Below, piece by piece: positions 10,716 through 21,700 of a stretch of DNA of 64,000 bases. The stretch lies in assembly GCA_013339895.1 (NCBI GenBank), contig JABACO010000003.1, forward strand, positions 5,606,537 to 5,670,536. Reading direction: 5' to 3'. This DNA is from Ephydatia muelleri (Eukaryota > Porifera > Demospongiae > Spongillida > Spongillidae). A program made the position numbers and the translations under genes. Each line of letters starts with the position of its first letter. Within the stretch, counting starts at the first letter, position 1. The notes under the pieces were generated by a model, which did not search any database, had not been told where the DNA came from, and saw only the letters and a program-made list of their open reading frames with translations.

Positions 10716-11517
10716 TTTGATCAATTTTCATGAATTTTATATTGTAGTGTGTGTGCATTTGCTGCAAAAAAAAGTTGTGAAGGCAACCTGTGATCAACCT
10801 GTGATCACACTAAGTGCAGCCAAATTTTATCACCGGTGCTTCGGTGCGTAACATAAGCTGCTTAGTGACCCAAACAAAACCTATAAATGTAAAATTCTAT
10901 TCTAGCAGCTGGCATTGCGGAAATTCCAATGTCTCAGTGGGCAATAAACAATTAGCGACTATTTCTATATATGGTTGTGTGCTACTACTACAGCCAGAAC
11001 CACTGATTAAGATCATCGTAGACCAAGGTACTTACTCAACGTCCAACATGTATGATGAATGCATGCGCTAGTGTATCCAGGATTTGAGGGTGGGGGTGAG
11101 CTCAGTAATCCATTAGTAAAACATGCCCAAATTTGTTGAAAGTGCTCAATTAAAAATTTCCACATGTCTGCAACAGTAAAAAGTGGTTTAATCCATGTTA
11201 AATGCGGACTTACGTCTTTTAAGATGGAGATGGAAGAAACAACAAATTTTGCAAGATTCCTAGATAGATTTGCATAATTGTTGTTTTGTGTAAGCATAGT
11301 CTTTTATTATTTGCTTCTTGCCCTCAACTAAAAATATACACTGTATGTACTGCAAATTCACTGAACACGTGCTATGTGTGTGCACGTGTGTACATGTATG
11401 TATGTATGTATTTTCGCATGTGTGTATGAGACTCCGTGATCAGTTTTAATGCGAAAAACTTCCACACGGCGCGGCATGTTGTTTCTATTAATTGGTTGTT
11501 GATTGAGTCCTTTTTTC

Positions 11518-11690
11518 GCGGACCGCTCGGTAGTATCGTCTCTAACGTAAGTAATGTTATGATACTTGAATCCAATAGTGGTGAATCAACGATTTGTTGC
11601 CAAAAGGATAAACTGTTCATTTCGTTGTATGCAACGGATCCGGCCTATCAGCCATCGTTTTCGTCTAGTTCGCACAATCCTTTGATCAAT
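11518..11690 (+). pseudogene. 5' fragment of beta-helix/membrane gene (unit 2)
   Basis: This is the same fragment and the same deletion junction as in unit 1. It is slightly longer because it retains the segment with GCAACGGATCCGGCCTATC. The shared junction shows that the deletion preceded the tandem duplication. Confidence 0.75.
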
Positions 11691-12844
11691 TCTCATGAAT
11701 TTTATATTGTAGTGTGTGTGCATGCGCTGCAAAAAAAAGTTGTGAAGGCAACCTGTGATCAACCTGTGATCACACTAAGTGCAGCCAAATAATATCACCG
11801 GTGCTTCGGTGTGTAACATAAGCTGCTTAGTGACCCAAACAAAACCTATAAATGTAAAGTTCTATTCTAGCAGCTGGCATCGTGGAAATTCCAATGTCTC
11901 AGTGGGCAATAAACAATTAGCAACTATTTCTATATATGGTTGTGTGCTACTACTACAGCCAGAACCACTGATTAAGATCATCGTAGACCAAGGTACTTAC
12001 TCAACGTCCAACATGTACATGCGCTAGTGTATCCAGGATTTGAGGGTGGGGGTGAGCTCAGTAATCCATTAGTAAAGCATGCCCAAATTTGTTGAAAGTG
12101 CTCAATTAAAAATTTCCACATGTCTGCAACAGTAAAAAGTGGTCGAATACATGTTACATGTAGATTGTCTTTTATGATGGAGATGGAAGAAACAACAAAT
12201 TTTGCAAGATTCCTAGATAGAAGGTTTGCATATTTGTTGTTTTGTGTAAGCATAGTCTGTTATTATTAGCATCTTGCCCTCAACTAAATATATACACTGT
12301 ATGTACTGCAAATTCACTAAACACGTACTGTGTGTGTGCACGTGTGTACATGTATGTGTGTATGTATGTTTGTGGATGTGTGTATGTGGGCATGTGTGTG
12401 TATATGTTGCGTTCTATATAGTTTCAAATGGTCACGCACGATGCCTTATATGGATCTAACCTATCTAGATATGAAACCCTATGTGTTTTCACCTCTAACC
12501 ACACCACAACAGTATTTGTGCATGTGGGTGTGATTGCACAGTCATCTCTACTCTTTTCTGCTCCCACAACCGGTTTTAGGTAGATTGTAATAATGGCCTA
12601 GTTTGGCATGGTATCAGGGTCAGACGCACATCACCCCGAATTGTACACAATGGATATGGATATCATTTCACACATAACTTGCACCTTTAAGGCACCCTAA
12701 CTGTAAACCATAACACCTGTGCCACTTTTATTGTTTCAATCATGAGGATGAAGGAAAAACCCAAGCATATCGAATAATCGAGGCACGTTGCGGTCTTTGG
12801 ATAAACATATGAACATAAGATAAAGGCATTGATTACCAACTGTT

Positions 12845-14215
12845 GCTGTACTGCAGAGTGTGTGGACAAAGGCTAATGAAGAGGAACACAAAAAGGACTG
12901 CCATGACATTTGCAGCTGATCTGCAAAATGCTTTTAGCTTTAACATCCATCCTTACTGATAACGCTCAAGTTCACCTGAGCGTTTTACCTATGCAGAGTT
13001 ATCAGTGCTAGGGCAGAAGGTGTGTACCATAGGTGTGACTGGCACCGTTTGTCTGGGAAGTACATAGGATGAAGGGTGTAAGGGGCATGCTATTTTGTAA
13101 GTAACATCATCAATATCAATGTCAGTGCAAAGCTCATGTCACAAAGCTTACAGTTGGCAGCGGTCATCTACTAGGCCACATACAAAACAAACTCATTGTG
13201 CATCATTTAAGTATTGCCCCTCCCTGGTCTTCTCACATGAGCCCTACTCACCATTGGCAATGTGACTGCCAGGAATGAGTTGAAAGTATTAGTGTGTCAA
13301 ACATTCTGTCTCAGCCCCTTGAAGCATCATGTCGTAAGTTGGTCTGCACCAGGTGTGTTGTGGAGCGGGTAACAGCATCAGCCACAGTGTGTCCTTGCTG
13401 CTCTGAGGACAGCTCAGTACCATCTGTCCTGATGGAGAACGAGGTGCATACACAAGTTTCTATTGCAGAAGGCAGGCAATTGCAAACATTGCAATTGGCT
13501 CTGCTTAAGTTTTGGCTATAAAAGCCGGTCTGGCTATTCCATGCATGGAACAGAACGAGACTTCTTAGACTGTAAATTATTACACACACAGCTCCAACAA
13601 TAACTTAAGTTTGTCCAGGTAGCTCAAAGTATCAGGTGATTTACTGGCTGTGAGGTAGGACGCACCACATCTAAAGACAAATTGTGGGTGACATTTCTTG
13701 TCCCTTCTGCATGGTGGTGAGCTTAGAGGAGTTCCTCTGGTTTATTTGTGCATATAGCTCTAACAGTACTGGAACTGTAACGTTGATCATGCCCTCTGTC
13801 AGAAGAACTGCACTAAACAAATAGCCCAATCAATCTCCAGAAGCAAAAAACCATACAGAAATACTGGTCATTGCCTTTTCCAAAATGGATCTGAATTTCA
13901 TTGACGAGGCACTGGCACAAACTCATGCATTCGATACGTTAATACACTTCTATGAGTTGATATGAACTTTAGAAAGACTGCACAATTGATTTTTACACAG
14001 AACAGTCCATTGAAAGGTTTTTATGTTCTTTCCTGAATGCTTTCCTCAGGCAACAATCCCCATAAAAACGCAGATACTGGAGGATCATGGTACACTGTAT
14101 TCCACCCACGTTCGCTTTGGCTGAGCACAGCATCTGCTGTGTATAGTCAAGGAACACTTTATAAGTATTGCCCCAAAAGCTGGAGCTGCCATCCCCCCCC
14201 CCCCCCCCCCCCCAG
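12845..14215 (+). pseudogene. RAG1-N-like transposon gene remnant (copy 2)
   Basis: At about 12,848-12,958 the frame reads YCRVCGQRLMKR and then an AFSFNIHP segment, matching the zinc module of copy 1. At 13,294-13,430 a RING-like piece reads ILSQPLEASCRKLVCTRC and then CPCC. At about 14,040-14,190 a C-terminal piece has ILEDHG and a truncated continuation, cut short compared with copy 3 and ending at a poly-C run (about 14,192-14,213). Stops separate all pieces. The zinc module and RING order parallels the RAG1 N-terminal region. Confidence 0.6.
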
Positions 14216-14730
14216 CACAAACAAGAAAATAAAAATTAACTTAGTTCTCACTTTTGTGTAAGCAACAGCAATCCATAGGTGTCTTGTACCCTGTGCACAC
14301 TATAGAAGTGCCTTTATCATATCCATTTGGTGTCATGCAGGCAATCGACAACTCAGCTCTAAACCCTTCAGAACATCATATAAAACAATACGCTTTTATC
14401 TCTTTCATATAACCTTCCATTCCACACGGCGTAAATAAGCAGCTGGTAGATGATCGATAAGCCAACAAATAAAGCGTTGGAACACCTCTTCAGAAAATTC
14501 GGCGACACACGCCTTTAGTAAACACTACTGCAAGTAGCATTCAGATAAGGTTATTTTTTTGCACGAGAATGGCCATAGCTTTGGAACCCGTACGCGCTGG
14601 AATACGTCGAGCCACAAAACTGGGCGCGTTAAGTTTAAGGCCACGTGATTTGATACATCATCAGGGGTGTTTAATCAGTATGGCTTATAGGTATCTGTTG
14701 ACTGTTGTACTCCACGTCATTCATCAGGGA

Positions 14731-14739
14731 TTTTATTGT
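14731..14739. other. Left target-site duplication of giant transposon
   Basis: TTTTATTGT is repeated exactly at 38,333-38,341. The undisturbed second duplication copy has the single sequence TTTGGTTGT at the corresponding place (about 60,409-60,417). Confidence 0.85.
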
Positions 14740-14781
14740 ACCGCTTGGAAGCTAGCACCACATTCCTCAGCACCACATTCC
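14740..14781 (+). repeat. Left TIR of giant transposon
   Basis: It contains a short direct repeat, AGCACCACATTC, twice. It matches the right TIR inverted, with only a GC/CG swap near the tip and one C/T difference. Confidence 0.88.
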
Positions 14782-15496
14782 ACTCTAATTAGATTACGTA
14801 CGGCTAATTATATTCATTGCCTTGGTTGTTGTAACATAGATAGTTGGTATTCATAGATGTATGAATGATGTATGAATGAGTACACTGAATAAATTAACGC
14901 ACGATGCACTGCAGTCTATGTCGCTATGTATCGTATGCAGGCAGCGTGTGGCTGAGGTAACTTTTTATTGCTTCGTGCCTCGACAATTTAAAGGTCCGCA
15001 TCAATACAACAGTGATAATCTGAGGAAAATGATACCTTAAAGTTACCATCTATGGTACAACTCACCGTCGTGGCAACTAACCTCAGGCCATACTATGTGC
15101 TTATTCACACTGGATAGAAGCAAAGAAAGCTGCCTTTTTACGTCACTTTCAAGTCCCATGAGGTAGTACTCGATCTCATATGCCTTTAGTATGTGGAAAT
15201 TCCTGATTAAATGTTTGTCACGTGCAGTATTGCTGGGCACATACCACATCAAGCAAATTTTCAAGTGGCCAGTTTGCGTTCACTTTCTGGAGCTGCTTTA
15301 TGATGCCAATTTGCCCCACAAATCGTGATTTTTTTGTCCCCATTAATATCATTCGCGTTGATGGCTAGAAGTAAACAGCATTCTGATCCAAAATGTGCAC
15401 TTTAATGATACATACCTCAAGCTCTTTCACTATTTGTCTTATCAGTGTTCTTTTGAATGGAGAGTGCCTTTAAATTGGATTGGAATTACAAAAGCT
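14782..15496. other. 3' flank of transposon gene inside the element
   Basis: This is the region between the left TIR and the gene's stop codon. A 73-codon minus-strand frame at 15,043-15,264 is preceded in another frame by QLQKVNANWPLENLL, so it may be a broken further exon. I cannot connect it to the gene with consistent splice phases. Confidence 0.35.
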
Positions 15497-15774
15497 TCAA
15501 GACATCATTATGGCATAGTACCTATCAGATGGTCTGGTTTGGCGTGGAAAGTACTTAAGGTAGTGTTCCTTCCCCCATGGTGTGGCAAAAATATCATCTA
15601 GGTCAGGATTGTTCTTGAAATCAGGAACCAAAATAGCACCAGCAGCAAGATCAGTATCATCAACACTGCTGCTATCACTGTCTACACTTGTGTCATCATC
15701 TTCCTTGTTACTCCCATCTGGCAAACTTGCATCAGTGTCTTTATCCAACTGGTAAATACCACCCAAATTCATCT
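15497..15774 (-). other. Acidic C-terminal exon
   Basis: The last exon has a clear acceptor (ATTTCAG). It encodes a Ser/Asp-rich stretch (EDDDTSVDSDSSSVDDTD), then FATPWGKEHYLKYFPRQTRP, and a stop. The function is not recognised. Confidence 0.6.
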
Positions 15775-18700
15775 CTGAAATTGGATAATACCTTGCATAA
15801 ATTTACTCATGCAACTGTTCATGTGATTTGTGTTTGTTACAATGATTTGGAATTGTTTCAATTCCTCGTACAAACTCTGCTCATCACCTGGATTATCGAT
15901 GCCCTTTTTGAATGTTTGCAGTGGGTAAAGTGTACCTTCTGACAGTTCATAAGCCATCTGGGCTCGAAATCGTGGCATCATTTCCTACAACAGTTTCACA
16001 ACTGACTGGTAATGAAGCCAAGATCCTTACTTGTGTGTGCACATAATCCAAACCCTCCACTTCTAGTCTTGCAGCCTAAAAAAATGTTCAAATGCATGTT
16101 AAGGGGTCAACACTTTTCAGCCTCCTCACAAAACAAAGAAATGCTCCGCAGTCAAAAGAGTTTGATTGCTTTGGTGATGCTCTGGACTGGATAATGCATT
16201 ACATACACATGTATGTAATGAATTCCTGTTGAAATTAGATATACTTCAGAATCTTTGTACTTCCAGTCAGATAGAGATAATGTAGTATTTTTTCTGTGCT
16301 GTGATTCACTGCAAAGATACAGCCTGATTTATTTACAAACGTATCATACATTTTAATCCTACAGTACTTACCAAATCCAATTTACTGCATCATCAAAATC
16401 TTCTTTATTGATGACGTTCAAAGAATCTATGCACTGAATGTGGTGAGCTTGAGGGCACACGACCTGATGTAGGTATAAAAAATGCATTAAAAATATTTTC
16501 ATGCAAAATACAAAACTACTATTAAATTCCAATGCTGAGGCTTGTGCACAGGAAATAGCAATTTTTCGCAACTAAGCACATCATCACCCTATGTGCAAAT
16601 GGGGACATAAATCCATTGCTAACATGTAACCAAATATTAAACCTTTGTATGCCTCCTGACTGAAGCATAACCTTTTGCCTTCAACATAGGAAGAAATGTG
16701 GGGTCAAAGGTCTTGATCATTCTTCCCCTCTGAAACAAAATGCCAGTTCATTGACTATATCTTAAACAGGTTTACCTTTAATGCAGTCATTTGCAGCAAT
16801 TGCATGTATGCAGATATCACCTATATGGAAAGATGAATCCCCATATGATTGGCATGGAAATGTGTGGTACAAGTCTAACCTTTGAATCCAACTCATTTTC
16901 AGATAAAAGTTTCTGAAAATCACTTCTCTCAAGTTGAAATGACTTGTTAGGTTCAGGAACCTTTACTTTTAACTGACAAAATATTTTAATAGTGTGAAAA
17001 ATGTAATAATTTTGTTTCAATAAGATACCTGATCTTCTATATGTAAAGGCAGGCCACAATAAATCTGTGAAGCATGGTTTAATCTTAAAACATGATGGAT
17101 TTCAGACTTACAAAAGGGATATTATCGGGATTTTGTACATCCTCATTGGAATTACAGTCAAGGAATGGCTGCATGTTCAGGATTGAATGAAGCTATAATT
17201 TTATGCACATAAGCACTTACCTCAGACATTGAAGCTGTGTACACAGCTAGACAAATGTTCTCCTGCAATTTCATATGTTAAATCCATTGAAAATGATGCA
17301 TTGCTTAAGTAACAAATAACCTCAACATGTCGTGACATGTTAATTTCAGATGATGGTACTACACTAACACTAGTGTCATTGTAGTAAATCCATTCATTTC
17401 TGCTTCTCACATAGCAAGTATCTAAGGAGTGTAATACACAATGCAAGTATACTTTTTCATATGACAAACATGTTGATGGCAACATACAATGTCCTTTTTT
17501 ACTCTCTTTGCCATGATGAATCTGAAAAACGCTATGTATAAAGGAATTCCTATTCTTATTACTTACCACCAATGATTGTAGTTCATAGTGACCAGTTCGT
17601 TGTGTTTTGCACACTCTAATGGGCAATGCACAAGTATGTATAAAATGTCCAAAATAGTTATTTCCACATACCTGGGTACTCTTACTCTATTCTGAAGTTT
17701 CCTAGCTCTAATGTGATCTGACACTCTGCTACAGTGCAATATTAATACACTTGGAAATACCACTTCTGACTCCTGCACTGTTAACTTGCTATTGCATCTC
17801 TCACAATATCTGGATTATGTGTCACAGTTTTAGCAGTGTGTACAAAACCTAGCACTCACATTTGAGGTCCTTCAATGGTGGCTAGAAATGAATCAATCCA
17901 ATTGTTTAGTATCTCCATCAAACTTTTATCCCCACATTGTCCTTTAGCACTAATGGTCATTACCGTCCAACTTGACTTTTCAGATGTTACCTTTAGAGGG
18001 TAGATATAAAATGTAACCAGATGGACAACATCACTGCAAGTTTACCTTAGAACAGCACACTGATCTTTTGACCATACTGGTGGTGAACTCTTTCAGATAC
18101 TTTGCTGATATCTGAAAATGATATGTATAAATTACAGCAATTAAAATTTTGATTGTAATTACATCTGTCCCTGGCAACATTTTATCCAGTAGTAATGTTA
18201 TTCCCTCTGAACAATCATTTTGAAATCCACTTTGAAGAAATTCACTCTCCTTGCCAAGTGCTTGCTGAATATTCCACTATGATTGTAATTAACAGCATCA
18301 AAAACCCTTACAATTAGTTGTGATGGATTGCATGGATGAGTTGAATTGGTTTCCAGTTCTTCCATAACTTCAATAAATGCTTTCTGAACTTCATTTAAGT
18401 GTTTACCATCCATAGCTACAAAGAAGCTAATGTATTTCAACAGAACCCAAAAAATCTCACATTTCAGCATCAAAAGTAGAGGTGTTACAGCAATTGCTTG
18501 CAGTCCAGCATTCATCCAGCAGGTGTGTGATACATTAATCAGTCCACAGTTAAATGCCCTTGAAATATCCAGTACTGCACCACAGAGTGATGGATCCTGC
18601 AAAACATATATTTGATTCAAGCTATACAGTGCATCATGCATGAATGCATCACCTTTTTAATTGTAACATCAGTTACCCTAATTGTAATGAGCAACGCCAT

Positions 18701-21700
18701 TTGGTTCCAAAAATACATAGCATTAATATTGATGGAGGTGCCTATTGGTGCTTGTTTGTTACTTACAATTGTTCATCACAAGCTTTGATATGTTGCATGG
18801 AAGTGATGTTTCCATATCTGGAATTGCACAAATAAGCATTTGTGGAAGAGTGCACATGAACTATCTTACGCATCTTCAATACTGTTATTTTATTAACCTA
18901 TTTACACCAATGCATCATCTTCTGCTTACCACTTTTTGCAATTCTTTTTGGCAGAATTCATGACATGACTGGTGCATGCATGAGGTAGCACTTTATCAAT
19001 ATCCTTAGAATTGGCAGCACCAGTTACAATTCTAAATGCACGCAGCAGGTAATCTTGAATAGTCTCTAGATTGTAGACCTGCAAAAAGCTAATCAGTAAT
19101 ACCATACTGCGGTCAATAATAAGTCGAACTGGTTGAGTTAAATTGCTTGATCCAAAAAGAAGGCCTTCAGCTCGTCGAAAACTGTGCAAAAAAAAAACTG
19201 ACTGCCAAGACTGTGTGGTCACATGAAATGTATTCTGCAACAGCTAAGGGAGGTTTTCCACTTACTGGATGCTTCACTACAAGGCAATAATAATAAACTG
19301 TTGATTTTATGCCACAATCACTTGGAATAGCCACAATACTTCCTGTTGCATCACAAAACACTGGACAGTACTTCGCTACTTCATGATACAAGCGCACTCC
19401 AGCCTCATTAAAACATATGACCCCAAATGGTGAGGCATGAATGAATTGAATGAAACCTTTAACAGGAGAGTTGCAACGGGTGAGTTCAGTGTTACTGTTT
19501 GTCGTTTCTGATGCAAGCATTGTTTTTTGAATAAGTAAAAGAGATGTTAGCAGATCTCTGTCTGGTTCCTGAAGCAATCTTGCTTCAGATGAAACTTTTC
19601 GAACAACTGATCTTGTACAACCTACTCCATCTCGATTCCCTCCCCAATACTGATCTGGATGTAAGCTCATCAACCTATGCAAATATTCTTTGGATGGAGC
19701 ATGTTGTGATTTCTGAAATTTTTCTTGTAGTTCTCTTCTGATAGAATGACTCAATCGACGTGCATGTGTTTCACCCACAATGTGCTGTATTTCGCCAGAA
19801 AATTGAATTGCAACTTTGACTGAATCTGTGAGAATATCCTTATTTGTTACTTCAATTTTTGCTATGACAGTACAGCTAGAAAAAGTGCAGCGAGCAGTTG
19901 CTCTGAATATTACCGGGGAGCGTTTATGAGATAGTTGCTTCTTTTTCCAGTGTTTTCTGAATGCGAATGAACAGCATCTATTCAACTCCAATATCCCGGC
20001 TGCCATGATATGAACCCAACATGGATTAACATGTTCTTGTTCAAAAATTTCATTCCATTTTGTCTTTGGAATGAAAAATGACCCCGATTGTGGATGTATA
20101 TTAACACATGCATCAATCACAGGTAGTGGAACAGCTCTTGCAAGGCAAATTGCTGTAGTTCTCGAGATAGGGGGGTGTATCTATGATATACAGAAATGTG
20201 CTGTTAGATTCCATCCACCCCCTGCCGAACTCACCCATCCATGCACCACATGTATACATACATCCATGTACCACATACATACATACATACATACATACAA
20301 TACAATACAATACAATACAATACAATACAATACAATGCAATGCAATGCAATGCAATGCAATGCAATGCAATGCAATGCAATGCAATGCAATGCAATGCAA
20401 TGCAATGCAATGCAATGCAATGCAATGCAATGCAATGCAATGCAATGCAATGCAATGCAATGCAATGCAATGCAATGCAATGCAATGCAATGCAATGCAA
20501 TGCAATGCAATGCAATGCAATGCAATGCAATGCAATGCAATGCAATGCAATGCAATGCAATGCAATGCAATGCAATGCAATGCAATGCAATGCAATGCAA
20601 TGCAATGCAATGCAATGCAATGCAATGCAATGCAATGCAATGCAATGCAATGCAATGCAATGCAATGCAATGCAATGCAATGCAATGCAATGCAATGCAA
20701 TGCAATGCAATGCAATGCAATACAATGCAATACAATACAATGCAATACAATACAATACAATACAATACAGTACAATACAATACAAACAATACAATACATA
20801 CCGGAATGAGATCACGATGTGTGTCTTGAATTTGTATTGTCCCTGTATGAACAAAATCATGCATATCTATATTGTTACATTTCTGTGCTAACCATCTGTA
20901 TAGAAGGGTGTTAGTACACCAGCTGCCGTACATGCAGGGCATTTATAAGTCTCTATGCGAGAAGCTGCGTATTCAGTAACTCCAACACAGTCTCCGTGAT
21001 ACCAGCGTCCACAATAATCACAAGCAATCATAAATCTATTCATTCAGTACATGATGTAATGAGTACTATATAGTGTTCATTACATATAACAAACACGAAC
21101 CTTGAAGGATCATAGTGTGTTTCACAGACACAGAAGATGCTAGCAGTATTTTCGTCATCATCGTTGTCCTCAATATGGTCAGGATGAGGATCATGGTCAT
21201 CATTCTCTTGGTCCTCACCATCACTAGGTCCTTCATCCACACCATCACTAGGCCCTTCATCCACACCATCACTAGGCCTTTCATCCACACCATCACTAGG
21301 TCCTTCATTCACACCTTCATCCACACCACCACTAGGCCCTTCATCCACACCATCACTAGGCCCTTCATCCACACCATCACTAGACTCATCATCCACACCA
21401 TCACTAGGCCCTTCATCCACACCATCACTAGGCCCTTCATCCACACCATCATTAGACCCATCATCCACACCATCACTAGGCCCTTCATCCACACCATCAC
21501 TAGACTCATCATCCACACCATCACTAGGCCCTTCATCCACACCATCACTAGGCCCTTCATCCACACCATCACCAGACCCATCATCCACACCATCACTAGG
21601 CCTTTCATCCACACCATCACTAGGCCCTTCATCCACACCATCACTAGGTCCTTGGTCCACACCATCTTGGTGCTCACTATTACTTGGTCCTTCACCCACA

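Larger units (their letters stand above)
10480..12385. repeat. Two tandem units of about 955 bp
   Basis: Unit 1 (about 10,480-11,430) and unit 2 (about 11,431-12,385) share the same order of parts. These are a 5' piece of the beta-helix gene, a non-coding segment around GTTGTGAAGGCAACCTGTGATC, a segment with TTAGCGACTATTTC/TTAGCAACTATTTC, and a tail ending in GCACGTGTGTACATGTATG. The second duplication copy has only one unit, so the tandem copy arose after, or was lost from, one of them. Confidence 0.85.
10249..14739. repeat. Segmental duplication, copy 1, left part
   Basis: Starting at AAGGTGACACAG, this stretch matches 50,572-52,784 plus 57,804-60,419 in the same order and orientation, after removing the gypsy insertion from the second copy. 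Substitutions are few and indels are common. The left part ends at the target-site duplication of the giant transposon and resumes at 38,342. Confidence 0.85.

Noticed and set aside
17222-17626. USP His box read as a single exon lacking the catalytic His
   Set aside because: Reading straight through gives Leu-Asp before TCYVRS. Using GACATT|GTATGT and CCTTAG|AT as splice sites restores Gly-His-Tyr in frame, so the His is present across an intron.
20071-20942. Long Cys/His/Met/Gln-rich frames on both strands
   Set aside because: They are pure translation of the AATGC/AATAC microsatellite inside an intron.
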